This document shows, one piece after another, positions 1-11,350 of a DNA stretch of 64,000 bases. Source of the DNA: Symsagittifera roscoffensis (Eukaryota; Xenacoelomorpha; Acoela; Convolutidae); assembly GCF_963678635.1 (NCBI RefSeq), contig NC_087067.1, positions 20,582,596 through 20,646,595 on the forward strand. The letters run 5' to 3'. The translations under genes and the position numbers were made by a program. The notes beneath the pieces were generated by a model, which was not told the DNA's origin, did not search any database, and saw only the letters and a list, made by a program, of their open reading frames with translations. Every line of letters begins with the position of its first letter. Position 1 is the stretch's first letter.

Positions 1-1260
1 ATACATATAAGTTTTTCAGATGAATGCATTAAACTTCGTCCTTACAAGAAACACACAGGTAGACACAGGTTGACACAGGTAGACATTTTTTAGACACAGG
101 TAGGAGCACAAGCTCCAAGCGTTTAGCAATCAAGGCTTAGAACAAAAAAAGCAGTACTGGGTCTGTAGTTTTTAAGGACTCTTTCGGGTTCTAAAGATTA
201 CAAGGTTAGGATTTTTGCTTAGATAATTTGAAATAATGAAGTTAAATGGCTTGTTTGGAGTGATGTAAAGACCACAACTAACCTATTAATGATCTAAGGA
301 AAAGACATGAAGTGTCGAATGTCCAATATTTGATCGCTTGCCACAGCAACGAGTTTCAAGAGCTTTCGACAACCTTTTAGAACAAATCATTCAAAAAACG
401 ATAATTTTTAGAATTTTTTCAATACAAGTGATTGAGGAAGAGTAAAACTTTGATAAGAGTGATAAATTTTGACTTTTTGTTTTGTGATTGATCAAAACAA
501 AATTTTAAATTTTACTCTCGCATCACAAATTTACATTCAATGGCCCTTGCCAATGATTATGTGGCACTGATAGAGAGAGAAGTTTACTCTAGGCAAACTT
601 GAAGCTGCTAGTTTGATAGTAGCCCAATCAACAGCAGAGGGTACGCTACCGCAGACGACTGCTTCAAGGAATTCTTGAAGATGGTCACTTACGGAAAGCA
701 GGATAGGCTAGGCCACCAATAGATATTAGAGATGAGGAGGAGAGGCTGAGCAACGATTTGGCGAGTGATACTGGGCTTGGAAAAGCCTCTGCCCGCAAGA
801 CCCAGGCTTGGTGTTAGAAGGTTGCATCAAGAGATGAATGAAGATGCATCATCGTGAAAGGCGGCAACATGAGTAGCAGTGCCAACAATTTTGACTTAGA
901 CCGACTGCCAGACTCCCTGAACACAAGATCGTTGTCCCCATCGTGCGTCGTCGTCATATCCGTGAGTCTTCAGAAGGTTGAATGTGTCTCAAGATGCAGT
1001 GCCGGTGGTCATTCACAGAAGTTTGCAGCAGACTCAACCATATCTACATCCATAAAATTCACGGCCACGTAAAATTGTCATTCTATAGCTAAACAGCAAT
1101 CAAAAACTTCATCCAACTGCACTTTGGTTTCCAGCTTTATAAAGTTTTTTAAAAAATTTTTTGTCGACCAAGTCAAAAAAATATCATGCAAAATTTTGAT
1201 AAATTAATAAAATAGTGTATTAGAAACAATAGTTTGTAGGTTAAAATTTTTTTGTTCCCT
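1..1260. repeat. Long dispersed repeat, copy 1 (cut by window edge)
   Basis: This segment is nearly identical to 2610-3893 and closely similar to 10405-11350. All three share a short tandem of ACACAGGTAGACACAGG-type units near their start, an AT-rich middle, and a more GC-rich end around 540-1080. The 219-bp open stretch at 854-1072 recurs unchanged in translation at 3487-3705, which reflects recent duplication rather than a gene: it shows no domain and fails in copy 3. The left edge lies outside the window. No terminal inverted repeat, LTR structure or coding function was recognised. Confidence 0.85.
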
Positions 1261-1452
1261 CAAGTTTCACCTCCAGTTACGCTTGAGCCCCAATTGTTTT
1301 CACGCTCAAGAATACATCCAGAATACCTGACCTAGTTCGTCTCCCTTGCCTTTGAAGTTTTGGGTCCAGGCATGCTTGACACCGTGATCTGCCTTTCCAA
1401 TTTTCCTAAGTCATTGGAAAGGATCACAACTCCTTCCCACGCTTTCAGTTGC

Positions 1453-2170
1453 TCATAGGCCCGCATTTTTTTTTACTCTTGTAATCTTCGAAATTTGTTT
1501 GGTAGCTTCTTCACCTTGGGTTCTCTTTTCAAGCAAAGGGAGTAGTGTAAGCTCCAGCTCACATTTCTTTGCTAAACCTTCCTCCAGTATCGACTCCCTC
1601 GCTTCAGTGTTATCTCTAGATGCCTTACCAACCCTTTTTCCTCCCGTATTTATTACATCACGATGGTTAAGCAGCGGCCTCATGAAAGCCTCCGCCCCAT
1701 TTCGCCCCATGATATTTTTTTTGGTGTTTTTTCATGTGGTTTTTCGTCAAGACATACAGCCAAGAAGTCAATGTCGCCCTAAACATGAGAAAACCGGATA
1801 CAATTTCACTTCCATCGGTATGGCGAATACGTCTAAACAACTCAAACCTCCTGCTAAAATCAATCACAAGTATCGCCTCCACGGTTGATGCTTTCGACTC
1901 TCGGTATTTCATCACGTTTTCCTCAACCCATCGCAGTGCTAGCAGCGAATTCACCACGAATACGGTCGCCTTTTATCGATGATCTGGTAACCCAATTGCC
2001 CGAATTTCCTCAACGTCCCGTAACAAGCAGAGGTTGGACTTCTCTGGATACCACGCGGTCTGGGCTACACAAAAACATGAATAAGCTCCATGCTTAAGCT
2101 CCATGACGCCAGAGACATACTGATACTTTCCGCTCTTCGAGGGCTGGGAATACTCCTCCGCCTCAATCAT
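1453..2170 (-). pseudogene. Broken minus-strand coding relic, short version
   Basis: Minus-strand reading segments at 1973-2170, 1667-1957 and 1453-1710 follow one another in different frames and have globular-protein composition (for example an AEEYSQPSKSGKYQYVSG stretch and a charged Glu/Lys-rich tail). Base composition is visibly more GC-rich than the AT-rich flanks. The junction with the dispersed repeat around 1260-1400 matches the junction at 3893-4030, so this is a second, differently truncated neighbour of the same repeat. I do not recognise the protein. A decayed viral or retroelement gene is my inference. Confidence 0.4.
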
Positions 2171-2230
2171 GGCTCAATGCAGGCCATGGCTATTGTCAAA
2201 TGTCTTGTTTGGCACATCCGTATTCCGTAT

Positions 2231-3893
2231 TTGTATCATTGCCATTTTTCCGGCTCTTTTGATAATTTTTCTAGTCTTGAAAAATTATTTGACAAACGAA
2301 TCATCTTGTTGTTGTTTTTTGAGTTATCAATTCTAATTAGAAAAGTTTTTAGTGGTGCTCAGACATTAGAAATATGAACTACAAATTCAAGAAAAAATTG
2401 AACTACAAATTCAAGAAATTTCCCATTCAAACTCATTTTAATTTTGTTTTTTAATAATTTTTACCTTTGAAAGTTTGAACTCCTTTTTTTACTTCTAAAC
2501 TTCTAACAATTGAAACAGCAAAAGGATCAGTTTTAAAAGAGGATTTAAAAAGAAAGGAGATTTTTTATGTATCAAATTCAGACCTGTTTCTACTTGAGCT
2601 GTATTCGCTGATACATAAAAGCTTTTCAGATGAATGCATTAAACTTCATCCTTACAAGAAACACACAGGTAGACACAGAGGTTGACACAGGTAGACACTT
2701 TTTACACACAGGTATGAGCACAAGCTCCAAGCGTTTAGCCATCAAGGCTTAGACCAAAAAAAGCTGTACTGGGTCTGTAGTTTTTAAGGACTCTTTCGGG
2801 TTCTAAAGATTACAAGGTTAACGCTGGTTCATCAGAAGGTAGGGTTTTTGGTTAGATCATTTGATATAATGAAGTTAAATGGCTTGATTGGAGTGATGTA
2901 AGGACCACAACTAACCTATTAATGATCTAAGGAAAAGACCTGAAGTGTCGACTGTCCAATATTTGATCGCTTGCCACAGCATTGAGTTTCAAGAGCTTTC
3001 GACAACCTTTTAGAACAAATCTTTCAAAAAACGATAAATTTTAGAAATGTTTCAGTACAAGTGATTGAGGAAGAGTAAAATTTTGATAAGAGTGATAAAT
3101 TTTGACTTTTTGTTTTGTGATTGATCAAAACAAAATTTTAAATTTTACTCTCGCATCACAAATTTACATTCAATGGCCCTTGCCAATGATTATGTGGCAC
3201 TGATAGAGAGAGAAGTTTACTCTAGGCAAACTTGAAGCTGCTAGTTTGATAGTAGCCCAATCAACAGCAGAGGGTACGCTAACGCAGACGACTGCTTCAA
3301 GGAATTCTTGAAGATGGTCACTTACGGAAAGCAGGATAGGCTAGGCCACCAATAGATATTAGAGATGAGGAGGAGAGGCTGAGCAACGATTTGGCGAGTG
3401 ATACTGGGCTTGGAAAAGCCTCTGCCCGCAAGAACCAGGCTTGGTGTTAGAAGGTTGCATCAAGAGATGAATGAAGATGCATCATCGTGAAAGGCGGCAA
3501 CATGAGTAGCAGTGCCAACAATTTTGACTTAGACCGACTGCCAGACTCCCTGAACACAAGATCGTTGTCCCCATCGTGCGTCGTCGTCATATCCGTGAGT
3601 CTTCAGAAGGTTGAATGTGTCTCAAGATGCAGTGCCGGTGGTCATTCACAGAAGTTTGCAGCAGACTCAACCATATCTACATCCATAAAATTCACGGCCA
3701 CGTAAAATTGTCATTCTATAGCTAAACAGCAATCAAAATTTTCATCCAACTGCACTTTGGTTTCCAGCTTTATAAACTTTTTTAAAAAAATTTTTGTCGA
3801 CCAAGTCAAAAAAATATCATGCAAAATTTTGATAAATTAATAAAATAGTGTATTAGAAACAATAGTTTGTAGGTTAAAATTTTTTTGTTCCCT
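2231..3893. repeat. Long dispersed repeat, copy 2
   Basis: 2610-3893 is nearly identical to 1-1260. The leading part, 2231-2609, is matched only by 10025-10404, so copies 2 and 3 define a longer unit than the window-truncated copy 1. It carries the same short tandem of AGACACAGG-type units near 2665-2710. No coding function is supported. Confidence 0.85.
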
Positions 3894-3946
3894 CAAATTT
3901 CACCTGAGTTTACGCTCAAGCCCCAATTCTTTTCCTTACTCAACAC

Positions 3947-5244
3947 TCAAGAATACATCCAGAATACCCGACCTAGTTCGTCTCCCTTGCCTTTGAAGTT
4001 TTGGGTCCAGACATGCTCGACACCGTTATCATTCAAATTCCCCAGGTCCTCATCTTTCCCAGGTGACATTTTTATCCGTACCGTGATCTCTTCATTCAAA
4101 CTCGCTTGAGGCTGCAGGCACCAAGAAGGTCTCAATAGCCTTCAGACTACTGCCAAGTTGGCGAACAGTGCTTTGTCCTCACCACCTAAGCTCAATTCCA
4201 CTCTTTTCTGTGGTCGTGGTACACAGATAGTCTCGGTTCCATTCTCAAGAAGCACGCCCAGACTCGGCTTTTACCTTTGCGTCGTGTCAATTTCAATTAT
4301 CATTCAAGTTCCCCAGGTCTTCATCTTTCCCAGGTGACCTAGATCAAGCCTAGATCCCTTTTGTTGTAGCTCAAATTCTTGCAGTCCGTATGGTGCCAGA
4401 TGCTTCTTCGTGCTGCATCTCGATTCTGCCTTCAGGCCCAGATGTCCTTCTTCCACTATTATTCGGCCGTCCACATATACTGGGTCTTTGTTCTCGAACA
4501 CTTCCCTCTCAAGCACTTTGTTCACCTCACGCAAATCGCATCTCGGCGTCATTGACCCCCTCGTTTTCTTAGCCTCGTTCGTCCAAGAGTTTATCTTGAT
4601 CTCACTCGAGTGAGAGAAGGCAGATTCGGTGTACCCAATGAACTGGGGATCCCATCCTTGTGTGAACACGGTACCAGTATTGGATTGTTCATTCCCAAGG
4701 TCATTTGTCTCACCAGCTCATTTCTTATCAGGTCAAAGGCTTCCGTCCAAGTTGATACCCTCATGATTTCTCTGGCCTTTTTCCACAGGGGACTCAAATT
4801 TCCAAACTTTGGGTAGGCTTCGATCGGACGTTCTCGTTTTCCAACCATCCTGCATTGCAAGTGGCCTCTGAAATTCAGCATCATCAACTCGGGATCTTTG
4901 ACTTTCTCAAACAACACTGTCTCGCTCATCTGAGTTCTGAATTGTCCTTGTTTGAACCAGTTCAGTGCCGTCCCATCTAGGATGCTGATCAGGCTAACAA
5001 GTACTACTGAGTATCGGTACGCTGTTATCAAGGGATCGGAGAAGGAGTAGGTCACTGCTCGTCCACAAACGCAGGTCACCATTTTTCCCAGCCCTCTTAC
5101 CACTCCTAGAGGATCCGATCGCATCGGCAAGCATAAGTCCGCCAGGAGAAGCATACCCCCATTCACTTCCTTGACTTGCTCATGGGTCTTCGGGTTCGCT
5201 TCTTCCCCCGTCAAGCGTCGATTTTGCATCAAGAGGTACTCCAC
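3947..5244 (-). pseudogene. Broken minus-strand coding relic, distal part
   Basis: Minus-strand segments at 4591-5244 (217 codons), 4304-4669 and 3947-4135 look protein-like and lie in successive frames separated by stops and shifts. The largest contains an aromatic, Leu-rich helical region and a stretch that reads like a nucleocapsid or gag-type helical core (LTAYRYS-like and EAFDLIRNELV segments). The whole 4.0-7.2 kb block is GC-richer than the surrounding DNA. I do not recognise the family. Order and strand suggest that it continues the segments at 5571-7260 as one decayed gene or gene cluster. Confidence 0.4.
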
Positions 5245-5570
5245 TAGGGCGATTTCAAATCCGCATCACATTTGTAGGAATAGGTCTCAAGATTTCAGTG
5301 AGCTCTAGCAATGGACATCGGGTCCACATACTTCATCTGACGATAGAAAACTGCCAGATTTGCATCCGTCAGAAGGGTCAGTGTCAAGCATCCATCATTC
5401 CTGTGGGTCAGCCCACACCCCTACTGAACATAAAGGCTGGTCCCGCGGAGAAAAACCTGCCCATATACATCTTCTCCAACACGGACTGAAGAATCTCAAG
5501 TTGTCGTGCGACTTTCTCGTTTTCGAGTTTCCCGTGGCGTGATCCTTTCAAAAAACCAATGATGGCCGTA

Positions 5571-6499
5571 TCAATTGCCGAGGAGACGAACGCTCGCACC
5601 GTCACTCCATCGACTCCAGATGCTTCTCCGCACACGCCACCTTCCTGCAATCATGTATGGCCCATGATGGTCATCCGTTACCTCTGGTTTGAGCTTCAGA
5701 TGTCTGGCCAGACTTGAAACCTCCAGAGATAACACTTCATCTAACACAATCAAGATGTCTACCAGCTCGTAGAAGCCTCTCAGGGCATGAGATATGTCCG
5801 ACCAGCCCATCAGCATACGCAGTCCGCTGCCTTCTGATATCAGGGTCAACACTGCGTACACGAATTGAAGGGCAGGCGGCATGCTTGCGTATCCTGGCGA
5901 CGAAGTGAACACCACTCTCGTCTTCGATCCCAGTCTGACCGCCACCAACTCCTGTGTTTCGTTCATCGATGTAAGCAACGTCTGTATTGCCTCCCAGATC
6001 TTCTTTGGCGTGGGCTTTCCACTTCTCAAGGGCTCCAGTAGTCCTGCTGCGTGCAGGTGGTCTTTCATCCCGGCAAACAGCTTCTCCGATGATCACGCGA
6101 AGTCCAATCCCCCTTCCCGCGACGATCAACACTCTAGCAGCTCCCGGATCTGAGCGATCATAGGCAGCCAGTGCCCAGGCCAACAGAGACATCCCACATT
6201 CTTCTCCGTATCTAGCATCCTCTGTCAACTTCAGACTTCGATAGGCAGTAGCAGGAAGCCCCGTGCCCTTGGGGTCCAGAAGCTTCTCCAATGCTCGCAA
6301 TGCTCGGTATTGCCAATCTTATTCTAGCCAAGCAAGTGCGGTGTTTTGGTGGCTCCGCGATCATGTCCGGACTCCCGAGCTCATAATTGGTGAATAGTTG
6401 ACGGGTACAAAAATCGATCTCCTCGCGTTGCCTGTCAAAATCCCCGTCTCCAAGGTCTTTTCGAGAAAAACGCGCCTCGTACGCCTTTAGCCAGTCCAC
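5571..6499 (-). pseudogene. Broken minus-strand coding relic, central part
   Basis: Reading from 6499 downward, segments at 6212-6499, 5737-6300 and 5571-6068 overlap and continue each other across frame changes. The central peptide contains GTGLPATAYRSLKLTEDARY followed by a small-residue helix. After a shift, the lower segment has LRSGKPTPKKIWEAIQTLL and a long hydrophobic/acidic helical region (FYELVDILIVLDEVLSLEVS). This is well-formed protein composition rather than noise, but no catalytic motif stands out. An endogenised viral nucleoprotein-type gene is a guess. It is broken by at least two frameshifts. Confidence 0.45.
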
Positions 6500-6645
6500 A
6501 CAATAGTGACTGCTCAGGTCCTCATGGAAAAGGCTATTGAGCTCTACAATCTTTATCTTCTATGTCCAACTCTTCTATGTCCAGATTCTTCAATCTTTCT
6601 AGGTATCTTGCCTTGCTTGTTTCATCCGGGCCTTCCACCAAGGAC

Positions 6646-7260
6646 CTATAACCGTTGCATTTCTCCACTATCACAACTGACGATACTACTGAGCTCTGCA
6701 GCGTGTGCTCTGCGGCTGTGTGCTCCTGCTGCTTGCTGAACTATCTCTAGAATCCATTCTTGCCTCGAACCTATCTTCCAGTGCTTTGATTGCGAAGAAA
6801 AAGGCCTCGGAGGGGAAACGAAAGTGTTTTGTCCAGTCTCTAGCAAATCAGACTCCAGACTGTTGACGTGCCTCTGGAAGATTTTGTTCAAACACTCCAC
6901 GCCCCTAGGTTGATCAAAATGGATTTCATCAGAAGAACATCCATCCGGCAAAGAATCCTCCATCATGTGTGCAAAAACTAGCAACCTCAATGGCAGGATA
7001 CTGTTCATCTGACCCTCCCGTATTAATCCGTTGATTTGACGTTCTCTTTCATTCAAATTCATCTCGTTCTCGTCCTGCGTCATAATGTTCGGCACCGTGC
7101 AGATCGTAAATGTCTTAGAATCCAATTAGATCCTCGTCTCCTGCAAGAGGCAGCTCACCTTCTCAGGCAACTTTGTCATCATCCTCGATTCACCTCTAGA
7201 AACGTCATTCATGTTCATCATCAAGGGGACTGTAGGTATCTGTACCAGTGAAGCTAAGTC
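6646..7260 (-). pseudogene. Broken minus-strand coding relic, N-terminal part
   Basis: A 159-codon minus-strand segment begins at 7125 and is preceded, after a stop, by an apparently coding stretch back to about 7250 containing NMNDVSRGESRMMTKLPEKV. It is hydrophilic and acidic at first, then Ser/Pro-rich. Order and GC content place it at the start of the relic that continues down to about 3950. Immediately beyond it (7290 upward) begins a LINE reverse-transcriptase remnant on the same strand, so the two could be nested or abutting insertions. Confidence 0.4.
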
Positions 7261-7289
7261 TTGAAGCTCAAGATTCCCACCTGCCATTA

Positions 7290-7930
7290 AGCTCGGATAG
7301 CTATTTCTGGACTTCCGTTATCAACAAAGAGCGTTGTATCGTCAGCGTACTGAACAATTCTGCAAGTATTTGGTAATTGTCGGTTAAGATAACATATTTA
7401 TTAGCTAGAAATGAGAAGTCCAAGGTTTATGCCTTGCAAAAAGCCTTGAAATAGAAAAATATAAGCTAATTTAGTGTTTTCAAATGTTCTTTATTGCTGT
7501 CTATTATTCAGTCAGTTCGATTGAATCTTTTGAGAACCCTATAAATCTAAATAACAATTAAAAAATTGTGGTTGATGGAGTCAAATGCCTTTGAAAGATC
7601 TAAAGGCGAGGCTTCACAATTTTGTTTTTGTTAATTGATTTTCGAAATGGCCTAGTAAAGCATAGTGGTGCATTTCCAATTTGTTTTGCCATTGCCCTCA
7701 CTGTGGTTGAAAAAAAGTTTTCTGGTATTTTTGCATCTTTTTCTCTATGTTCAGGTGTAATTAGAGCCTTTTTAAGAATCAAGCAAAATTTTCCAAACTG
7801 AAATAAAATGTTCATTGAAGAGAAAAACAAAGGACTTTTATAAGCAGTTTGCACCATCTTAAGTGCCTAGGCTGGTATATCTCAAGGACTTGGGGGTTTC
7901 TAAGACTGAGTTTTCTCAGTTTTTTATTGC
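7290..7930 (-). pseudogene. Non-LTR retrotransposon (LINE) reverse-transcriptase remnant
   Basis: Translating the minus strand from about 7620 downward gives the RT motif DLSKAFDSINH. It continues through a GFSKDSIELTE region and a QGINLGLL stretch equivalent to the QGSxLGPLLF block, and then reaches YADDTTLFVDN at about 7365-7330, which is the catalytic box. Frame changes and stops occur between motifs, so the gene is dead. The motif order is that of jockey/CR1-type LINEs. Only the RT core is recognisable. The upstream 7620-7930 part is repeated at 9370-9830. Confidence 0.75.
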
Positions 7931-7999
7931 ATTCTATTGATATAAAGAATTTTAAATCACGTTCGGCTGTTTTTTTCTCCAGACTTATTTTTGTTAGTA

Positions 8000-9300
8000 T
8001 TGTGTTTTAAAAAATTTCCTTAACAAAAATTGGTCCTATAACCATTGGCTCAGGGGTCAGGGACACTACCTCTTGTGTTTTGTACCTCACTCTGTCGGAG
8101 TCAATTTGGTTCGCTTGAGACTTGGGACTACAAAATTGTATAACAGTCTAAAGGCCACTACCAGAATATCTTCACTCTAGAAATAGAACGCCCCCATGAC
8201 TAGGTCTTTAATTACCTAAAACAAGCGAACGCCGTTAAAAACAGGGTTGAGAACTCAAGTGTGCCCTTAGTTTTTATAGGACAGTGGACCTTTGATCCAT
8301 TTCAGATTGAACAGCCTGAAAGCTGCCTTATTTCAACATAATCGTTTGAAAATACACTCAAAAAATCAAAATAAGTACACACATAGTGACGCGACTCTAG
8401 CATTAAGTAAATTATGTAAGTAAAGCAACTCTAGAAGTTTTTAGGGAATAACTAGTATTAACTCTAGAAGTTTTATTGTTTTGACCATTGGGCAGCTTCA
8501 CTCGTCCACCTGCCCAATCAATGTTCTCTCCTGCCCAGCGATGGAACTGTTGTAGGAATTCGCGATACTCTCTGTCGAGAACAAGACAGCTCTACTGGAA
8601 TTGGTTACTCAAGCACAATTTTTGGTCAATTTTCTCACTCTTATGTCTCGAGTCTTCTGATTTTATTGAATTCTTCTTTCAATTGCCGCGATAAACTTGA
8701 GCATGACATAATGAATTCGACTTTTTCAAAAGTTACCTTTTCCCCTAAAATAAACGTCAAGAGTTTGATATTATGTTGCTGCTTTGTGAGTTTTTTGTTC
8801 GCTAATGTTCACTTATTTGATGATTTGGAAAAACTAACTCGAATGACATGACGTTTTCCAAATAGGAAAGCGTAATTGGCTTTAATTAAATTTGTCGTTC
8901 GAATATGAAGAATAATTGTAGTAAGAACGGTTAAAGCAAGTTTTCACAGCCAACTTAACCGTTTTTCAAATGAAATTTTTATTTTTTTTTGTTATTCCAA
9001 GGAGTAAAATTGTTATTCCAAAGAGTAATTGCTTGATGCCAAGCTCGTTCATTATCAAAAATCTGGTGAGTAAATGCAACGGTTTTTTTGATGCAACGTT
9101 TTTAGTGATGTTTTATTACCACTTGTCATTTTGTTTAGTGTACTTTGAATTTCTTGCTGAAATTTTGTTGTTTGATTGTTAACAACTCGTAGATATTTGA
9201 CCAAATATTTTTCTTTATTTGATTCGTTTTCGACACGAATGTAAGTTTTTGTACCGTATCAAATTTTTATCTGTTTTACCGAAAATTTTATCTGTTTTAC
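8000..9300. other. AT-rich interval without a recognised gene
   Basis: Short open stretches exist on both strands (for example 8488-8694) but have no domain, codon bias or conserved motif that I can defend. A small direct repeat of the type TTGTTATTCCAA occurs near 8990-9020. Nothing else was recognised. Confidence 0.5.
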
Positions 9301-9308
9301 CAATTTTT

Positions 9309-9830
9309 CAATCAAATCAATTGAATCTTTTGAGAACCCGGTAATTCTAAGTAACAATTAAAAAATTGTGGCTGATGGAATCAAATGCCTTTGAAAGACC
9401 TAACGACGAGGTTTTACAGTTTTGTTAATGCTAATTGATTTTTGGAAAGGCCTAGTGCAGTATATTAGTGCATCTGTGGTTGATTATGATGCTGGGAAAC
9501 AAGATTTTTTTTCGATTTTACAATCATCTTTCACCAGGTACTCGTTCATATGACTATACAGATTTTTTCCTAGTTTTTATTATCATTGCCCTCCCTGTTA
9601 CTGAAGTAATTTCGTAGTTTTCTGGGACTTTCGCATCTTTTTCTCTATATTCAGGGGTGTAATCAGAGAATTTTTAAGAATGATGCAAAACTTTCTAAGC
9701 ATGATATGTTCCTTCAAGACAAAAACAAAGGAATTTTATAAGCAGTTTGCACCATCCTAAAGCCCAGGTTGATATATCACAAGGAATTGGGGGTTTCTAC
9801 GACTGAGTTTTCTGTTTTTCTTTTTGCATT
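9309..9830 (-). pseudogene. Second LINE RT remnant copy
   Basis: This matches 7515-7930 with substitutions and small insertions. On the minus strand it preserves LSKAFDSISHN, the equivalent of the DLSKAFDSINH motif in the other copy. The YADD part is absent, so it is a shorter remnant of the same LINE family. An insertion of about 100 bp around 9475-9570 distinguishes it. Confidence 0.65.
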
Positions 9831-10024
9831 CTATTATAACGAGTTTTAAATCACGTTCGGCTATTTTATGCTCCAGACTTACTTTGTTGGTAGTATGCTT
9901 AAAAAAAACTTCCTAATGTTGAAAATTCATGTTTTGAAAGGTTAATCTCTCTATAGCTGTCAGTAGCTATATCTCTGAATGATTTCCGGAGCAGTATAAT
10001 TTAATGGTAGTTTTGTTGATTTTC

Positions 10025-11350
10025 TTGTATCATTGCCATTTTTCCGGCTCTTTTGATAATTTTTCTAGTCTTGAAAAATTATTTGACAAACGAATCATCT
10101 TGTTGTTGTTTTTTGAGTTATCAATTCTAATTAGAAAAGTTTTTAGTGGTGCTCAGACATTAGAAATATGAACTACAAATTCAAGAAAAAATTGAACTAC
10201 AAATTCAAGAAATTTCCCATTCAAACTCATTTTAATTTTGTTTTTTAATAACTTTTACCTTTGAAATTTGAACTCTTTTTTTTACTTCTAAACTTCTAAC
10301 AAAAGAAACAGCAAAAAGATCAGTTTTAAAAGAGGATTTAAATAGAAAGGAGATTTTTTATGTATCAATTTCAGACCTGATTCTACTGGAGCTGTATTCG
10401 CTGATACATATAAGCTTTTCAGATGAATGCATTAAACTTCATCCTTACAAGAAACACACAGGTAGACACAGGTTGACACAGGTAGACACTTTTTAGACAC
10501 AGGTAGGAGCACAAGCTCCAAGCGTTTAGCCATCAAGGCTTGGAACAAAAAAAGCAGTACTGGGTCTGTAAATTTTAAGGACTTTTTCGGGTTCTAAAGA
10601 TTACAAGGTTAACGCCGGTTCATCTGAAGGTAGGGTTTTTGGTTAGATCATTTGAAATAATGAAGTTAAATGGCTTGTTTGGAGTGATGTAAAGACCACA
10701 ACTAACCTATTAATGATCTAAGGAAAAGACCTGAAGTGTCGACTGTCCAAAATTTGATCGCTTGCCACAGCATTGATTTTCAAGAGCTTTCGACAACCTT
10801 TCAGAACAAATCATTCACAAAACGATAATTTTTAGAAATGTTTCAATACAAGTGATTGAGGAAGAGTAAAATTTTGATAAGAGTGATAAATTTTGACTTT
10901 TTGTTTTGTGATTGATCAAAACAAAATTCTAAATTTTACACTCGCATCACATTGAATTTACATCTGAGGCAATCGAGAGCTTCAACTCACTAATGGCCCT
11001 TGCCCACTGATAGAGAGAGACTTTTACTCTCGGCAAACTTGAAGCTGGCAGTTTGATAGTAGCCCAATCAACATCAGAGGGTACGCTAACGCAGACGACT
11101 GCCTCAAGGAATTTTTGAAGACGGTCACTTACGGAAAGCAGGATAGGCTAGGCCACCAATAGATATTAGTGATGAGGTGAAGAGGCGGAGCAACGACTTG
11201 GCGAATAATACTGGTCAGGGAAGAGCACATATGTATCAGCTAGGGGATATGCCCCTGCCCACAAGACCCAGGCTTGGTGTTAGAAGGTTGCATCAAGAGA
11301 TGAATGAAGATGCATCATCGTGAAAGGCGGCAACAGGAGTAGCAGTGCCA
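10025..11350. repeat. Long dispersed repeat, copy 3
   Basis: This matches 2231-3490 over most of its length but is more diverged than copies 1 and 2 are from each other. It has its own small insertion near 10950-10990 and another near 11215-11255. It loses similarity around 11340, where a different relic begins instead of the region that follows copies 1 and 2. Confidence 0.8.

Noticed and set aside
854-1072. 72-codon open frame repeated identically at 3487-3705
   Set aside because: It lies inside a recent repeat duplication, has no domain, and is disrupted in copy 3. Identity reflects recent copying, not selection.
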